Assembly (NCBI GenBank): GCA_963764465.1
Contig: CAVXSO010000007.1
Coordinates: forward strand, 1,131,258 to 1,195,257
DNA length: 64,000 bases
DNA from: JAJXXT01 sp963764465
Lineage (GTDB): Bacteria > Pseudomonadota > Alphaproteobacteria > Acetobacterales > Acetobacteraceae
Reading direction: 5' to 3'
The position numbers were made by a program, and so were the translations under genes. Under the pieces are notes generated by a model. It worked only from the letters and a program-made list of their open reading frames with translations, was not told the DNA's origin and ran no database searches. Each line of letters begins with the position of its first letter. Positions within the stretch are counted from its first letter, which is position 1. This document shows, piece after piece, positions 18,243-26,710 of the stretch.

Positions 18243-20014
18243 GCGGCGTGCGCAGGCTGCTGGGCCGCCTCGATGACGGCGATGAATGCATCTTCCATGG
18301 TGGGATCAGGCGCCGCGTCAGTGCGTGCGGCCTGCTTGATCACCTCCGGTTCTCCGGCGGCCAGCACTTTGCCCTGCGCCATGATGACCAGACGGTCGCA
18401 GTATTCCGCCTCTTCCATGAAATGCGTCGTCACCAGCACCGTCACGCCCGCCTCGGCGAGCGCGTTGATGCGGTGCCAGAACTCTCGCCGCGCCAGCGGA
18501 TCGACGCCGGATGTGGGTTCGTCGAGAAAGAGGATGTCAGGTTCGTGCATCAGCGCGCAGGCGAGTGCCAGGCGCTGCTTGAAGCCGAGCGGCAGGTCGC
18601 GCGCGGTGGAATCGCGCATCGACCCGAGTTCGAACTCGGCTTCGGCCCAGTCGATGCGAGCACGCTGGCGGGCACCGGACAGGCGATACGCACTGGAGAA
18701 GAAGCGCAGGTTTTGCGCGACCGACAGATCGCCGTAGAGGGAGAATTTCTGCGCCATATACCCGATCCGCCCGCGTGCCGGCGCCGCCGCTCTGCGCAGA
18801 TCGAAGCCGGCGACGCGCAGGGTTCCTTCGGACGCCGGCAGCAGGCCGCACAGCATGCGGAAGGTGGTGGATTTGCCGGCCCCATTAGCGCCGAGCAGGC
18901 CGAAAATCTCGCCGCGGGCGACGGTAAAGCTCACGTCGTCCACCGCGATGAAGGCGCCGAATCGGCGGGTGAGATGCGCGACCGCGATGACGTCGCCAAT
19001 GGCCTTCGGCATGGCAGGTGTGGGCACCGGTATGGCCGCGGCCCGCGGTGAGCTTGCGATCTGTGCGCGCAATCGGGCCACGAAGCTGTCCTCGAACCGT
19101 GGCGGCGTTGGGGAGAACGCAAGATCCGGCGCTTCCGCGACCAGCCCGGCTGCAACCGGCGGCATGGTATCCGCCATCACCACCCGTACCCGGCTGCCCT
19201 GGATCACCGCGTCGACCACCGTGGGCGTTGCCGCAAGTCGTGCCTGTAACTGCCGCCGTCCCAGGCGCGCCGTGGCGAGGAAACTGCGCCCCCGCATTTC
19301 GGCTGTGAACTGGCCCGGCGTACCCCCGCCCAGCAACCGCCCCTCATGGATCAGAAGAACGTTGTCGCAACGTTCCGCTTCGTCAAGATAAGCGGTGCTG
19401 AACAGCACCGTCATGTGGGCCTCACGGGTCAGGTGGTCGATGATCTGCCACAGCTCCCGCCGTGAGACCGGATCGACACCAACGGTGGGTTCATCGAGCA
19501 GCAGCAGGTCAGGAGGGTGCACCAGCGTGCAGGCAAGCCCCAGCTTCTGTTTCATCCCCCCCGACAGCCGCCCCGCCATACGTGTGGTGAACGGGCCAAG
19601 TCCGGTCATGTGCAACAACTCACCGTAGCGCGCGGCGCGCTCTGAAGGCGGCACACCCTGCAGATCGGCATAGAGATCAAGATTCTCGGCCACGCTGAGA
19701 TCTTCGTAAAGTCCAAACCGTTGCGGCATGTAACCGAGCCGCGTCTGCACCCCCAGCGGATCGCGTGCGACATCGATCCCCAACACCTCGATCCGCCCGG
19801 CATCGGCACGCAACAGTCCCGCAATCAGTCGCATCAGGGTGGTCTTGCCGGCACCATCCGGGCCGATCAGCCCAGTGACGGCTCCACGCGCGGCCTCGGC
19901 GGTGATCCCGTCCAGTGCCGTGATCACCCGCTTGCCGGCGCGGAAACTGCGGCGCACATCGGTAAGCCGGAGCGCCGGCTGGGAAGCGGTGCCGGCGGCA
20001 TCAATGGTCAGCAT
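18239..20014 (-). CDS. Fused twin ABC-transporter ATPase (YbhF-like)
   Basis: A 591-residue protein carrying two complete ATPase domains. Domain 1 (residues ~10-240) has Walker A GPDGAGKTT, signature LSGGMKQKLG and Walker B LLLLDEPTVGVDP; domain 2 (~330-560) has Walker A GANGAGKST, LPLGFKQRLALA in the signature position and ILFLDEPTSGVDP. The second signature is degenerate (LPLGF for LSGGQ), as in YbhF. The ATG at 20014 overlaps the HlyD gene; the frame is open upstream but lacks family similarity. Confidence 0.93.
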   Translation of the reverse strand: MLTIDAAGTASQPALRLTDVRRSFRAGKRVITALDGITAEAARGAVTGLIGPDGAGKTTLMRLIAGLLRADAGRIEVLGIDVARDPLGVQTRLGYMPQRFGLYEDLSVAENLDLYADLQGVPPSERAARYGELLHMTGLGPFTTRMAGRLSGGMKQKLGLACTLVHPPDLLLLDEPTVGVDPVSRRELWQIIDHLTREAHMTVLFSTAYLDEAERCDNVLLIHEGRLLGGGTPGQFTAEMRGRSFLATARLGRRQLQARLAATPTVVDAVIQGSRVRVVMADTMPPVAAGLVAEAPDLAFSPTPPRFEDSFVARLRAQIASSPRAAAIPVPTPAMPKAIGDVIAVAHLTRRFGAFIAVDDVSFTVARGEIFGLLGANGAGKSTTFRMLCGLLPASEGTLRVAGFDLRRAAAPARGRIGYMAQKFSLYGDLSVAQNLRFFSSAYRLSGARQRARIDWAEAEFELGSMRDSTARDLPLGFKQRLALACALMHEPDILFLDEPTSGVDPLARREFWHRINALAEAGVTVLVTTHFMEEAEYCDRLVIMAQGKVLAAGEPEVIKQAARTDAAPDPTMEDAFIAVIEAAQQPAHAA

Positions 20015-21044
20015 CGCCTGGCACACAGCCCTGGAGCGCATTGGATGGCTCGGCGGCGAGGTCGATGCGAACGGTCGCCGGCATCCCGAGCCGAAGCTCC
20101 CCCCGCGCATCGCACACATAGACGCGCAGCTGATAAACGAGTGCGGTGCGCAGCTCGGGGGTTTCCACCGTCTTCGGCGTGAACTCGGCTGTGGGGGCCA
20201 GATAGCCAATCCAGCCGTGATAGGCGTGCCCGGGGTAGCTGTCGGTGCTGACCGTCGCGGTCATGCCGAGGCGAATGCGGCCGAGATTGTCCTCCGGCAC
20301 ATAGGCGCGCACCCAGAGCGGGCTCGGCAGCGCGATGGTGAACACTGGCGCAGACGGCGAGGCCATGTCGCCCGGCTCCAGGATGCGATCCTCCACCACC
20401 CCGTCGGATGGCGCATAGAGCCTGGTATCGTCGAATTCCCGCTGGGTCAGCGCGACGGCGGCCTCGGCCGCCTGGTAGGCAGCGCGCGCGGCAGCAACAT
20501 CTTCTTCACGGGGTCCTTTGACCGACAGGATCCAGGCCTGCCGCGCCGCTTCGTATTGCTGGCGCGCGGCGTCGAACGCCGCCTTCGCGTCGTCGCGCAG
20601 CCGGATCGTTCCGGCGCCTGTGGCTGCAAGGGCGACCGCGCGCTGGTAGTTGATCGCGTCATTCTGATAGGACACCTGCAGTCCGTCCATCGTCGCCTTG
20701 GCCGCGGCGATTTCTTCCGGGCGCGATCCGGCGAGCAGCTTTGCCAGCGCCTCCCGCGCGCTCCGCATCTGCGCTTTTGCCTGCGCCAGGCTTGCCGCAT
20801 AGCGGGTGTCGTCCAGAGTGGCGAGCAACTGCCCACGGCGCACCACGGCGCCCTCCTGCACCGCGATCCGCGTTATGTGGCCCGCGTCGTTGAACGCCGG
20901 CCGCACCTCGCGGATATCGACGTTGCCATAGAGGGTCAACGTATCGGCGGCGGCAGGTCGGTCCAGTCGGAACCAGGCAAAACCGCCGCCGGCCAGCGCC
21001 AGCAACACCACGAGCAGAGCAATGATCCGCGTTCGGTTCGGCAT
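20001..21044 (-). CDS. HlyD-family periplasmic adaptor of ABC efflux system
   Basis: About 347 residues: an N-terminal signal anchor (IIALLVVLLALAGGGFAWF), a lipoyl/barrel-sandwich half (VDIREVRPAFNDAGHITRIAVQEGAVVRRGQLLATLDD), a long alpha-helical hairpin rich in A, E and Q (~95-210), the second lipoyl half (LYAPSDGVVEDRILEPGDM) and a beta-barrel domain. It would link the ABC-2 permeases to an outer-membrane channel not encoded here. ATG 21044 avoids overlap with the preceding TauE gene; another ATG at 21062 is possible. Confidence 0.9.
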   Translation of the reverse strand: MPNRTRIIALLVVLLALAGGGFAWFRLDRPAAADTLTLYGNVDIREVRPAFNDAGHITRIAVQEGAVVRRGQLLATLDDTRYAASLAQAKAQMRSAREALAKLLAGSRPEEIAAAKATMDGLQVSYQNDAINYQRAVALAATGAGTIRLRDDAKAAFDAARQQYEAARQAWILSVKGPREEDVAAARAAYQAAEAAVALTQREFDDTRLYAPSDGVVEDRILEPGDMASPSAPVFTIALPSPLWVRAYVPEDNLGRIRLGMTATVSTDSYPGHAYHGWIGYLAPTAEFTPKTVETPELRTALVYQLRVYVCDARGELRLGMPATVRIDLAAEPSNALQGCVPGDADH

Positions 21045-21051
21045 GGCGCAA

Positions 21052-21789
21052 TCATGCGCCAAGCATGCGGATGATCTGGTAGCCCGTCATCACGACGATC
21101 AGCACGCCGAAGGCCTGCTTTAGCCGGCCGCCCGGAACGAATTTCGCCGACACCTTGGCGCCGATGAACGCCCCGACAGCGCCCGCGACCAACAGCGGCA
21201 CCGTCAGCCCCGCAGTCCATTGCGCGGTCGCCAGATGTGGCAGCAGCGCCGAGAAGGAAGGCGGCGTGACCGCAAAGGCATTGATCGCCGCTGCAACCTT
21301 CGGGTCGAAGCCGACGATGATCAACGTCGGCATCAACAGGAATCCCGGGCCAATCCCAAGAAACCCGGCCAGTACGGAGATCGGCACCGCGAGCACCAGC
21401 GCCAGCCGGAAATCGGGGGGCCCCGCCACGCGCGCCTCCGCCGGCTTGAACAGCCGGTACGCCAGATAGGCTACGGCCAGGAAATACACGACCCAGACCC
21501 AGATCTGCGGCACGAAGCGCACCAGCCACGACCCCAACGGTGCCACGATGGTGGTGATCACCGCGAGCAGGATCGCCTTGCGCCAGTCCATAAGCCCGCT
21601 CTGGGCGAAGCCGAACACAGAGAACAGCGCGGTGACCCCGTTCAGCAGCAGGCTCAGCGGCTGCACCTGGTGCACCAGGTCGGGCAGGAAGAACGACAGG
21701 AACGGTACCGCCGCGAAGGCCACGCCGAGGCCGAGCATTCCGGAAACCAATGCGAGCACGAACAGCCCGCCGGTCAGAATCAGGACCAT
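21052..21789 (-). CDS. TauE/SafE-family sulfite/sulfonate exporter-like permease
   Basis: A 245-residue, eight-span membrane protein. The two internal repeats of the TauE/SafE fold are visible, each with a G-rich motif (SGMLGLGVAFAAVPFLSFFLP and AGFLGIGPGFLLMPTL-like, PT and GxGxG features). Family members export sulfite, sulfoacetate or related anions. Gene order beside DsrE and OsmC suggests handling of a sulfur species. Confidence 0.88.
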   Translation of the reverse strand: MVLILTGGLFVLALVSGMLGLGVAFAAVPFLSFFLPDLVHQVQPLSLLLNGVTALFSVFGFAQSGLMDWRKAILLAVITTIVAPLGSWLVRFVPQIWVWVVYFLAVAYLAYRLFKPAEARVAGPPDFRLALVLAVPISVLAGFLGIGPGFLLMPTLIIVGFDPKVAAAINAFAVTPPSFSALLPHLATAQWTAGLTVPLLVAGAVGAFIGAKVSAKFVPGGRLKQAFGVLIVVMTGYQIIRMLGA

Positions 21790-21803
21790 GATCGACCTCT
21801 GAG

Positions 21804-22148
21804 CTAGAAGCTGATCACGGTGGCGCCCTCGCGGGCCAGGCGCACGAACGCATCCCGCGCGTATTCCAGCCGCAGGCCGCGCAATTCGAAGGCGGCGCGC
21901 TGGCCCATCCGCTCAGCAATATCGATGCAGGTTCCGACAGAAATACCTGCGGCGATCAGCCCGTCGATCGTGGCGTTGAAGGCATCCCGCGCCGAATCGG
22001 TGAGCGCTTTCTCGGCCGGGCCGAAAACATAGACCTCTAGCGCGACGCCGTTTTCCGCGATCACCTGGCGGATCCGTTCCGCCACATGCGAGCCCGATCC
22101 CAACGCCGAAGCATCGTCGTGGAAAATATGCACCGCGACCTTGGTCAT
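21804..22148 (-). CDS. DsrE/DsrF-like family protein
   Basis: A 114-residue protein of the DsrE-like fold (MTKVAVHIFHDD start; AEKALTDSARDAFNATIDGL; GISVGTCIDIAERMG). One cysteine, in VGTCIDIA, lies where the persulfide-carrying cysteine of DsrE-type sulfur-transfer proteins is found. It is 9 bp from the thiolase gene and 14 bp from tauE. A sulfur-trafficking or thiol-sensing role is likely but untested. Confidence 0.78.
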   Translation of the reverse strand: MTKVAVHIFHDDASALGSGSHVAERIRQVIAENGVALEVYVFGPAEKALTDSARDAFNATIDGLIAAGISVGTCIDIAERMGQRAAFELRGLRLEYARDAFVRLAREGATVISF

Positions 22149-22157
22149 GACCGCCTT

Positions 22158-23345
22158 CTACGCCAGGCGCTCGAGCGCGAGCGCGATGCCCTGGCCGCCG
22201 CCGATGCACAGCGTGACCACGCCGCGCCGTACGCCGTCGCGCTCCATCGCGTGCAACAACCGCGTGGTCAGCACCGCGCCGCTCGCCCCGATCGGATGGC
22301 CATGCGCGATGGCGCCGCCTTCGACGTTCACCACATCCTCGGCCAGGCCGAGTTCATGGATCACCGCCAGCACGATCGCGGCGAAGGCTTCATTGATCTC
22401 GAACCGGTCCACGTCGCCGGTTCGCCAGCCGGCGCGCTCCAGCGCCTGGCGCACGGCCGGCACTGGTCCAAGGCCGAAGAATCCCGGCTCGACCGCCCCG
22501 ATCCCGTAAGACACCAACCTTGCCATCGGCCGCAGCCCGTGGCGCGCGGCCCAGTCCGCCTCGGCCACCACCATCGCCGCGGCGCCGGAGTTCAACCCTG
22601 GCGCATTGCCCGCGGTGATCGTGCCGTCCTTGCGGAATGCAGGCTTCAGCGCGGCGAGCGACTCGACCGTGGTGCCGGGTCGGTTGTGCTCGTCCTGGGC
22701 AAAGCGGGTCGGTCCCTTGCGTCCGGGAAGTTCGATCGGCTCGATTTCGGCGACGAACTTACCGGCCGCCTGGGCGGCGGAAAAACGGGCCTGCGAGCGT
22801 TCCGCCCAACGATCCTGCGCGGCGCGGCCAATCTGGAATTTCGCCGCCAGATCTTCGGTGTGCCAGCCCGAATGCTGACCAGAGAAGGCGTCGTTCAACC
22901 CGTCTTCGAGCATCGCGTCGACCACCACACCCGGGCCCATGCGATAACCCCACCGCGCCTCGCGCTGTAGATAGGGCGCGAGGTCCATGTTCTCCATCCC
23001 GCCAGCGATCGCACTGTCAATGAAGCCCAGCATCACTTCCTGTGCGGCGGAAGCGATCGCCTGCGCGCCGGAGCCGCAGACGCGGTTGACTGTCATCGCG
23101 GGCACCTCCACCGGCACGCCGCCGCCGATCGCCGCCTGCCGCGCCGGGTTCATCTTCGTCCCGGCCTGGATCACGTTGCCCATCACCACGGTGCCGATAT
23201 CCGCGCCGGCGAGGCCCGATCGCGCCAGCACGGCGCGCACGGCCGCAGCCCCCAGTTGCGGCGCCGGTGTATTCTTCAAACTGCCGTTGAAGGTGCCGAT
23301 CGCGGTACGGACCGCGGTGCACAGAACCACATTACGTCCGGGCAT
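22158..23345 (-). CDS. Acetyl-CoA C-acyltransferase (thiolase)
   Basis: A 395-residue thiolase of usual length. The three catalytic elements are in place: nucleophilic cysteine in NRVCGSGAQAI (about residue 90), histidine in GGAIAHGHPIGASGA (~350) and second cysteine in TLCIGGGQGIA (~380). ATG 23345 begins MPGRNVVLCTAVRT, where the family starts. It cleaves or forms acetoacetyl-CoA/3-ketoacyl-CoA. Its place in an ArsR-controlled stress operon is odd. Confidence 0.94.
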   Translation of the reverse strand: MPGRNVVLCTAVRTAIGTFNGSLKNTPAPQLGAAAVRAVLARSGLAGADIGTVVMGNVIQAGTKMNPARQAAIGGGVPVEVPAMTVNRVCGSGAQAIASAAQEVMLGFIDSAIAGGMENMDLAPYLQREARWGYRMGPGVVVDAMLEDGLNDAFSGQHSGWHTEDLAAKFQIGRAAQDRWAERSQARFSAAQAAGKFVAEIEPIELPGRKGPTRFAQDEHNRPGTTVESLAALKPAFRKDGTITAGNAPGLNSGAAAMVVAEADWAARHGLRPMARLVSYGIGAVEPGFFGLGPVPAVRQALERAGWRTGDVDRFEINEAFAAIVLAVIHELGLAEDVVNVEGGAIAHGHPIGASGAVLTTRLLHAMERDGVRRGVVTLCIGGGQGIALALERLA

Positions 23346-23407
23346 TGCGTCGTCTCCAGGGTTCGGCCGCATGTAGTTCGGGCCGGAAGGCGGCGCATTG
23401 ATCCTGG

Positions 23408-23824
23408 TCAATTGGCGGGCGGGCTCATCCTGACCAGATTCCCCGACACCGCAACCGAAGCCGCGACCGTGTTGGAGATCGTGCCGTATTTGCGGATGTT
23501 CTCGTGCATCAACGCGAGCCGCCGATCCGGCTCGTCGGTGTCGACTATCATTTCGTAATCGATCCCGATCAGCTTCGGCGGCGCGTCCTGGCGCACCCCG
23601 TGCAGGCGGATCTCCGCGCCACGAAAGCGAAATGACAGCAACGGGGCCAGCCGTTCCAGGTTCTTCAACATGCAGGCGGCCACCGCGGCGAGGAGCAACT
23701 CAGCCGGGTTGAACGCATCGACGCGGCCAGCCGGATCGGTGTCCATCACCAATTCGGCCTCCTTGCAGGATGCAAGCCCCGTATGGGCGTCACGGCGAAC
23801 GGCGCGGACGGAGTATTCGAGCAT
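23408..23824 (-). CDS. OsmC/Ohr-family peroxiredoxin-like protein
   Basis: A 138-residue protein of the OsmC fold. Motifs include DAFNPAELLLAAVAACMLKNLERLA, which holds the first active-site cysteine, and a C-terminal strand. The second redox cysteine of classical Ohr/OsmC (VCPY region) is not present: the corresponding segment reads YGTISNTVAASVAVSG. It may therefore not be a full two-cysteine organic hydroperoxide reductase. ATG 23824 gives MLEYSVRAV; upstream codons are not family-like. Confidence 0.83.
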   Translation of the reverse strand: MLEYSVRAVRRDAHTGLASCKEAELVMDTDPAGRVDAFNPAELLLAAVAACMLKNLERLAPLLSFRFRGAEIRLHGVRQDAPPKLIGIDYEMIVDTDEPDRRLALMHENIRKYGTISNTVAASVAVSGNLVRMSPPAN

Positions 23825-23837
23825 GTTCACCTCCCGC

Positions 23838-24284
23838 TCATCCCGCCAGCAGCACCGGCTCCTGGTCGGGCGGCATCGTTGCAAGTTCGGCAGCGGTCAG
23901 GCGCGCGTAGATCTCGATCAGGTAGCCGCTCGGATCACGCAGCCAGAGTTCGTGCAGCGGCGTGCCCCGCCAGGTGGTGCGCGGCGGCTTGACGATCTCC
24001 GCCCCGCCGGCGCGGGCGCGGCGATACGCCTCGATTACCGCCGCCTTGTCGGCGACGCCGAGACCGAGGTGATACAGGCTGTAGGTATCGAGCGGCGCCC
24101 CCTTGTCGTTGACCAGCAGGACGAAGTTCAGCGCCAGCTCCGGAACGATGAAGGTGGCGTAGCGAGCGGTGCGCTCCTTCGGTGGCACGCCGAAGAAGTC
24201 GGTATAGAAACGCGCGCTTGCGTCCAGGTCGGCGACCCGCAGGCTGATATGGAACTCCCGGAACTCGGGGATGAGCGCGGTCAT
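23838..24284 (-). CDS. VOC (glyoxalase/dioxygenase-fold) protein, ArsI/CadI-like
   Basis: A 148-residue vicinal-oxygen-chelate protein. The metal-site pattern is H in FREFHISLRV, H in LYHLGLGV and E in GYLIEIYAR. The block LDASARFYTDFFGVPPKERTARYA and LALNFVLLVN resemble ArsI/CadI proteins, which are typically found beside arsR. The vicinal cysteine pair that binds trivalent organoarsenicals in ArsI is missing, so C-As lyase activity is doubtful. Start ATG 24284 has AGGAG upstream and overlaps arsR by 4 bp. Confidence 0.82.
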   Translation of the reverse strand: MTALIPEFREFHISLRVADLDASARFYTDFFGVPPKERTARYATFIVPELALNFVLLVNDKGAPLDTYSLYHLGLGVADKAAVIEAYRRARAGGAEIVKPPRTTWRGTPLHELWLRDPSGYLIEIYARLTAAELATMPPDQEPVLLAG

Positions 24285-24697
24285 GTGGCTCTTCTCCTTT
24301 GGGTAGGCGAAGCTTGGCGGTCCGGCGTGCGGCGGACGACACGGCACGGTTGTATCGGCGATGGCCCCTCGGGAGCGCTGGCAAGACGGGCGCGATCGCG
24401 ACGAGGAAGCGGCGCCTCGCAAAGCCCCAGCACAGCGCCACGTAGCAACGTGGATGCCCAATCCGGCAGGTTGGCGGCGCGATAGAGTGTCCATTGCGCC
24501 GTGCGTCGCTGCGTTACCAGACCTGCCTCCTGCAGCACGGAAAGATGGCGGGAGATCTTCGGTTGCGGTGCTTGCAGCGCGTGGACCAGCTGGCAAACGC
24601 ACAACTCCTCGACAGTGGCGAGCAGGGCCATGCAGCGCAGGCGGATCGGATTGGCCAGGGCAGCCATGATGGCGAGCGATGCTTCCATGGTTTGCAT
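24281..24697 (-). CDS. arsR: ArsR-family metalloregulator (E. coli ArsR type)
   Basis: A 138-residue repressor. The winged helix carries the trivalent-arsenic site ELCVCQLVHALQAPQPKISRH, nearly the same as in E. coli ArsR, where the CxC cysteines plus a third cysteine bind As(III) and release DNA. The last ~40 residues form an arginine/proline-rich tail. It heads a run of about twelve minus-strand genes with gaps of 62 bp or less, so it probably controls them all. Confidence 0.92.
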   Translation of the reverse strand: MQTMEASLAIMAALANPIRLRCMALLATVEELCVCQLVHALQAPQPKISRHLSVLQEAGLVTQRRTAQWTLYRAANLPDWASTLLRGAVLGLCEAPLPRRDRARLASAPEGPSPIQPCRVVRRTPDRQASPTQRRRAT

Positions 24698-24710
24698 ATG
24701 CGATGGATCA

Positions 24711-24732
24711 AATATGCACTCAAGCGAATATT
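24711..24732. promoter_or_regulatory. Candidate ArsR operator, AT-rich imperfect palindrome
   Basis: AATAT and ATATT arms separated by 12 bp, 14-35 bp upstream of the arsR start codon. It is a local AT-rich island in GC-rich DNA and the only palindrome there. ArsR operators usually overlap the promoter in this way; assignment is by position only. Confidence 0.35.
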
Positions 24733-24925
24733 TATGCCAATGTCGACTGCTTTCCTCCCGTGCCCGCGGTCCGCAGGACCGCCTATTCGAGACGGTGCGC
24801 CTCGTCCGGGCGGGTTAGAACGTCGATCCAGGTCATGGCCCGGACCGCAGCCGGGAGACCGATCATCGGGATGGACAGCGCCATCACATGTTCAAGCGCC
24901 ACGCGGTCGATGCCCTCGGCCAGGG

Positions 24926-25008
24926 CGCGGCGGATGTCACGGACAGCCTGCTCGACGGACGGCTTCGCCGCCACGTCATACGGCCGTCCGGCGGGCGCGG
25001 AGGATTTA
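24926..25008 (-). pseudogene. IS3-family transposase OrfA N-terminal fragment
   Basis: Read on the minus strand this stretch is nearly the same as 63249-63330 on the plus strand, where it encodes the N-terminus of an IS3-type OrfA (key part AxPSVEQAVRDI). Here the similarity stops after about 28 codons, and the frame runs on into unrelated sequence to a stop at 24783 (63 codons in all: RALAEGIDRVALEHVMAL and so on). This is a chimeric scrap left by transposition rather than a working gene. Confidence 0.65.
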
Positions 25009-25766
25009 CGGCCATAGCCACGACGGTAGTGTCATTCACTGCTTCGACGGGCGGAATCTCGTTTTGGCCCTTGTTACCCCCACGGCTCAAGCTGAATGCT
25101 TTAGCTGGCCCAAGCCCAGTAGGGACACTGGCCGGCCGTCCATTCGCGAGTGCAATCTCGTGGTTGATCGCTGCCTTTCCGAGTTTGCCGCCATTATCAA
25201 GAAAAAATTCACCAGCGGCGAAAGAGGAGTTCTTCCACGGACGGGAGCGTTGCCTGTCGTAATGGTCACGCTCGCCGGCATCCAGCGTTCGGGCGTTACC
25301 CGCCCTCACTGACTCGGTAATCGATATGGCCAAGAAGGCCGGATTCCAATGAGCTTAGAGAGCAAGCCGCCGCGCGCCGCCAGCGCCGGCGAGTGATCTT
25401 CGCAAGAGTGATGCTTCCAGCTTGCGACAACGCGTGTCCCATGAGAGGCGCGTGATCGCCAGCGAGCTGTGGAGGCGCCCGCTTGTGTTGAGATAGTTAT
25501 AAGCAATACGCCCGGGCTGCACGAATTTGATATTATCTTATTGATTTAGCTGGTGTCCCGTGTGCGACGAAACTGGGAACTGGGACGTTGCCGTTATAAT
25601 GCTTGGCGGCGAGCGATAGTGATAGCGCTATGGCTAGCGAACACGCCTCGGCTTCCTAAGACGCCATTTCGGAATCACTCCGGAACGGCGTGAGCGGCGG
25701 GTTGGATGGTCGGGGCGGCTGTGATTCCTGGCAGGTGTTCGAAGCCTTGCCGGATGCCGGCACCTC
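25009..25766. other. Gene-poor, mobile-element-scarred stretch
   Basis: About 750 bp with no gene I can support. Base composition falls in the middle (around 25490-25560, with runs such as ttgatattatcttattgat), unlike the neighbouring genes. A 149-codon open frame on the minus strand (24884-25333) merges with the OrfA scrap and has no recognisable motif. The only identifiable element is the 31-bp repeat listed separately. Confidence 0.5.
25555..25585 (+). repeat. 31-bp repeat shared with the two recombinase-end copies
   Basis: The 31 bp from GTCCCGTGTGCGACG to CTGGGA are identical to 63762-63792 and differ by one base from 35209-35239. At those sites the sequence is the tail of a 185-bp direct repeat encoding a serine-recombinase C-terminus. 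Here only the tail is left, so a third copy of the element once ended in this place. Confidence 0.75.
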
Positions 25767-26193
25767 ATGTGGAACCCGACCACCCGCGTGCAGCATCGTC
25801 GCGCCGAACTGCGCGATGGAAGCGATCTGACCGATGCCGAGTGGGCGATCCAGGAGCCCTTGCTGCCGCCGCCCTGCCCGCGCGGACGCAAGCGAAGATG
25901 GCCGATGCGTCGTATCGTGGAGGCGATCTTCTACGCGCTGCGCAGCGGCTGCGCGTGGGAGATGCCGCCCGGAAGGGTTCCCGCCGTCATAGACGGTCTA
26001 TCGTTGGTTTGCCCGGTTTCGCGTTGACGGGACATGGGAGACGATCAACCACCATCTGATCATGCGCGATCGCGAGTGGGTCGGGCGCAACCGCCGCTTC
26101 GCCCGCGATGTCGAAAAACTCGTCGCTTCCACCGAGGCGTTCCTCTACGCCGCCTCCGCCATCCTCCTGCTGCGCAGGCGCGGTCGTTGCTGA
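25767..26193 (+). pseudogene. IS5-family transposase remnant, frameshifted and internally deleted
   Basis: The N-terminal part reads as an IS5-type transposase (DLTDAEWAIQEPLLPPP, RRIVEAIFYALRSGCAWEM). Around 25980-25990 the frame shifts, and the family sequence resumes (TVYRWFARFRVDGTWETI, NHHLIMRDREWVGR). It then jumps directly to the C-terminal segment (NRRFARDVEKLVAST, LYAASAILLLRRRGR) with a stop at 26191-26193. The whole catalytic DDE core between these parts is missing. Confidence 0.85.
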
Positions 26194-26209
26194 CAAGATT
26201 CGGAATGGA

Positions 26210-26582
26210 CTCTCAAAACCCGCGTCGTGCTCGACGCTCTCGGCATGGCGGTCGCCGCGCGCAAACCAGAGAACGTCATCCACCATAGCGATCAGGGTTC
26301 GCAATATACGTCGCTGGCCTTCGGAAGCCGCTGCAAGGACGCTGGTGTCAGGCCCCTTCGACCGGTTCCGTCGGTTACGACTACGACAATGCCATGTGCG
26401 AGAGCTTCTTCGCCATGCTGGAATGCGAGCTGCTCGATCGTCATCGGTTTCGCTCCCACAGCGAGGCGCGGATGCCCGTCTTCCACTGCATCGAAAGCTT
26501 CTACAATCCCTCACGCCGTCATTCGGCACCGGGCTATCTCTCGCCGATCGAATACAAAAGGAAGCATCATGAACTGATGTGA
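26210..26582 (+). pseudogene. IS3-family transposase OrfB, C-terminal remnant
   Basis: Only the last third of an IS3 OrfB integrase is present: VIHHSDQGSQYTSLAFGSRC with the second catalytic aspartate, then, one frame over, AMCESFFAMLECELLD with the catalytic glutamate, RRHSAPGYLSPIEYKRK and a stop at 26580. The frameshift is between about 26345 and 26390. The first aspartate and OrfA are absent. Confidence 0.88.
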
Positions 26583-26710
26583 CCCGCCCAGGCCCCGAAC
26601 AGTCCACGACACTGGGTCAACTCCAGGCGCGCATTGGATACTTGTCTGGAGCGTGGGATCTGGCTGTATCGCGGTGCGCACGCGGAAAGTTGTGGGAAAT
26701 TGCGCCGGCG

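Noticed and set aside
24884..25333. 149-codon minus-strand frame after the arsR promoter region
   Set aside because: Combines an out-of-frame OrfA scrap with unassignable sequence; no support for a gene.
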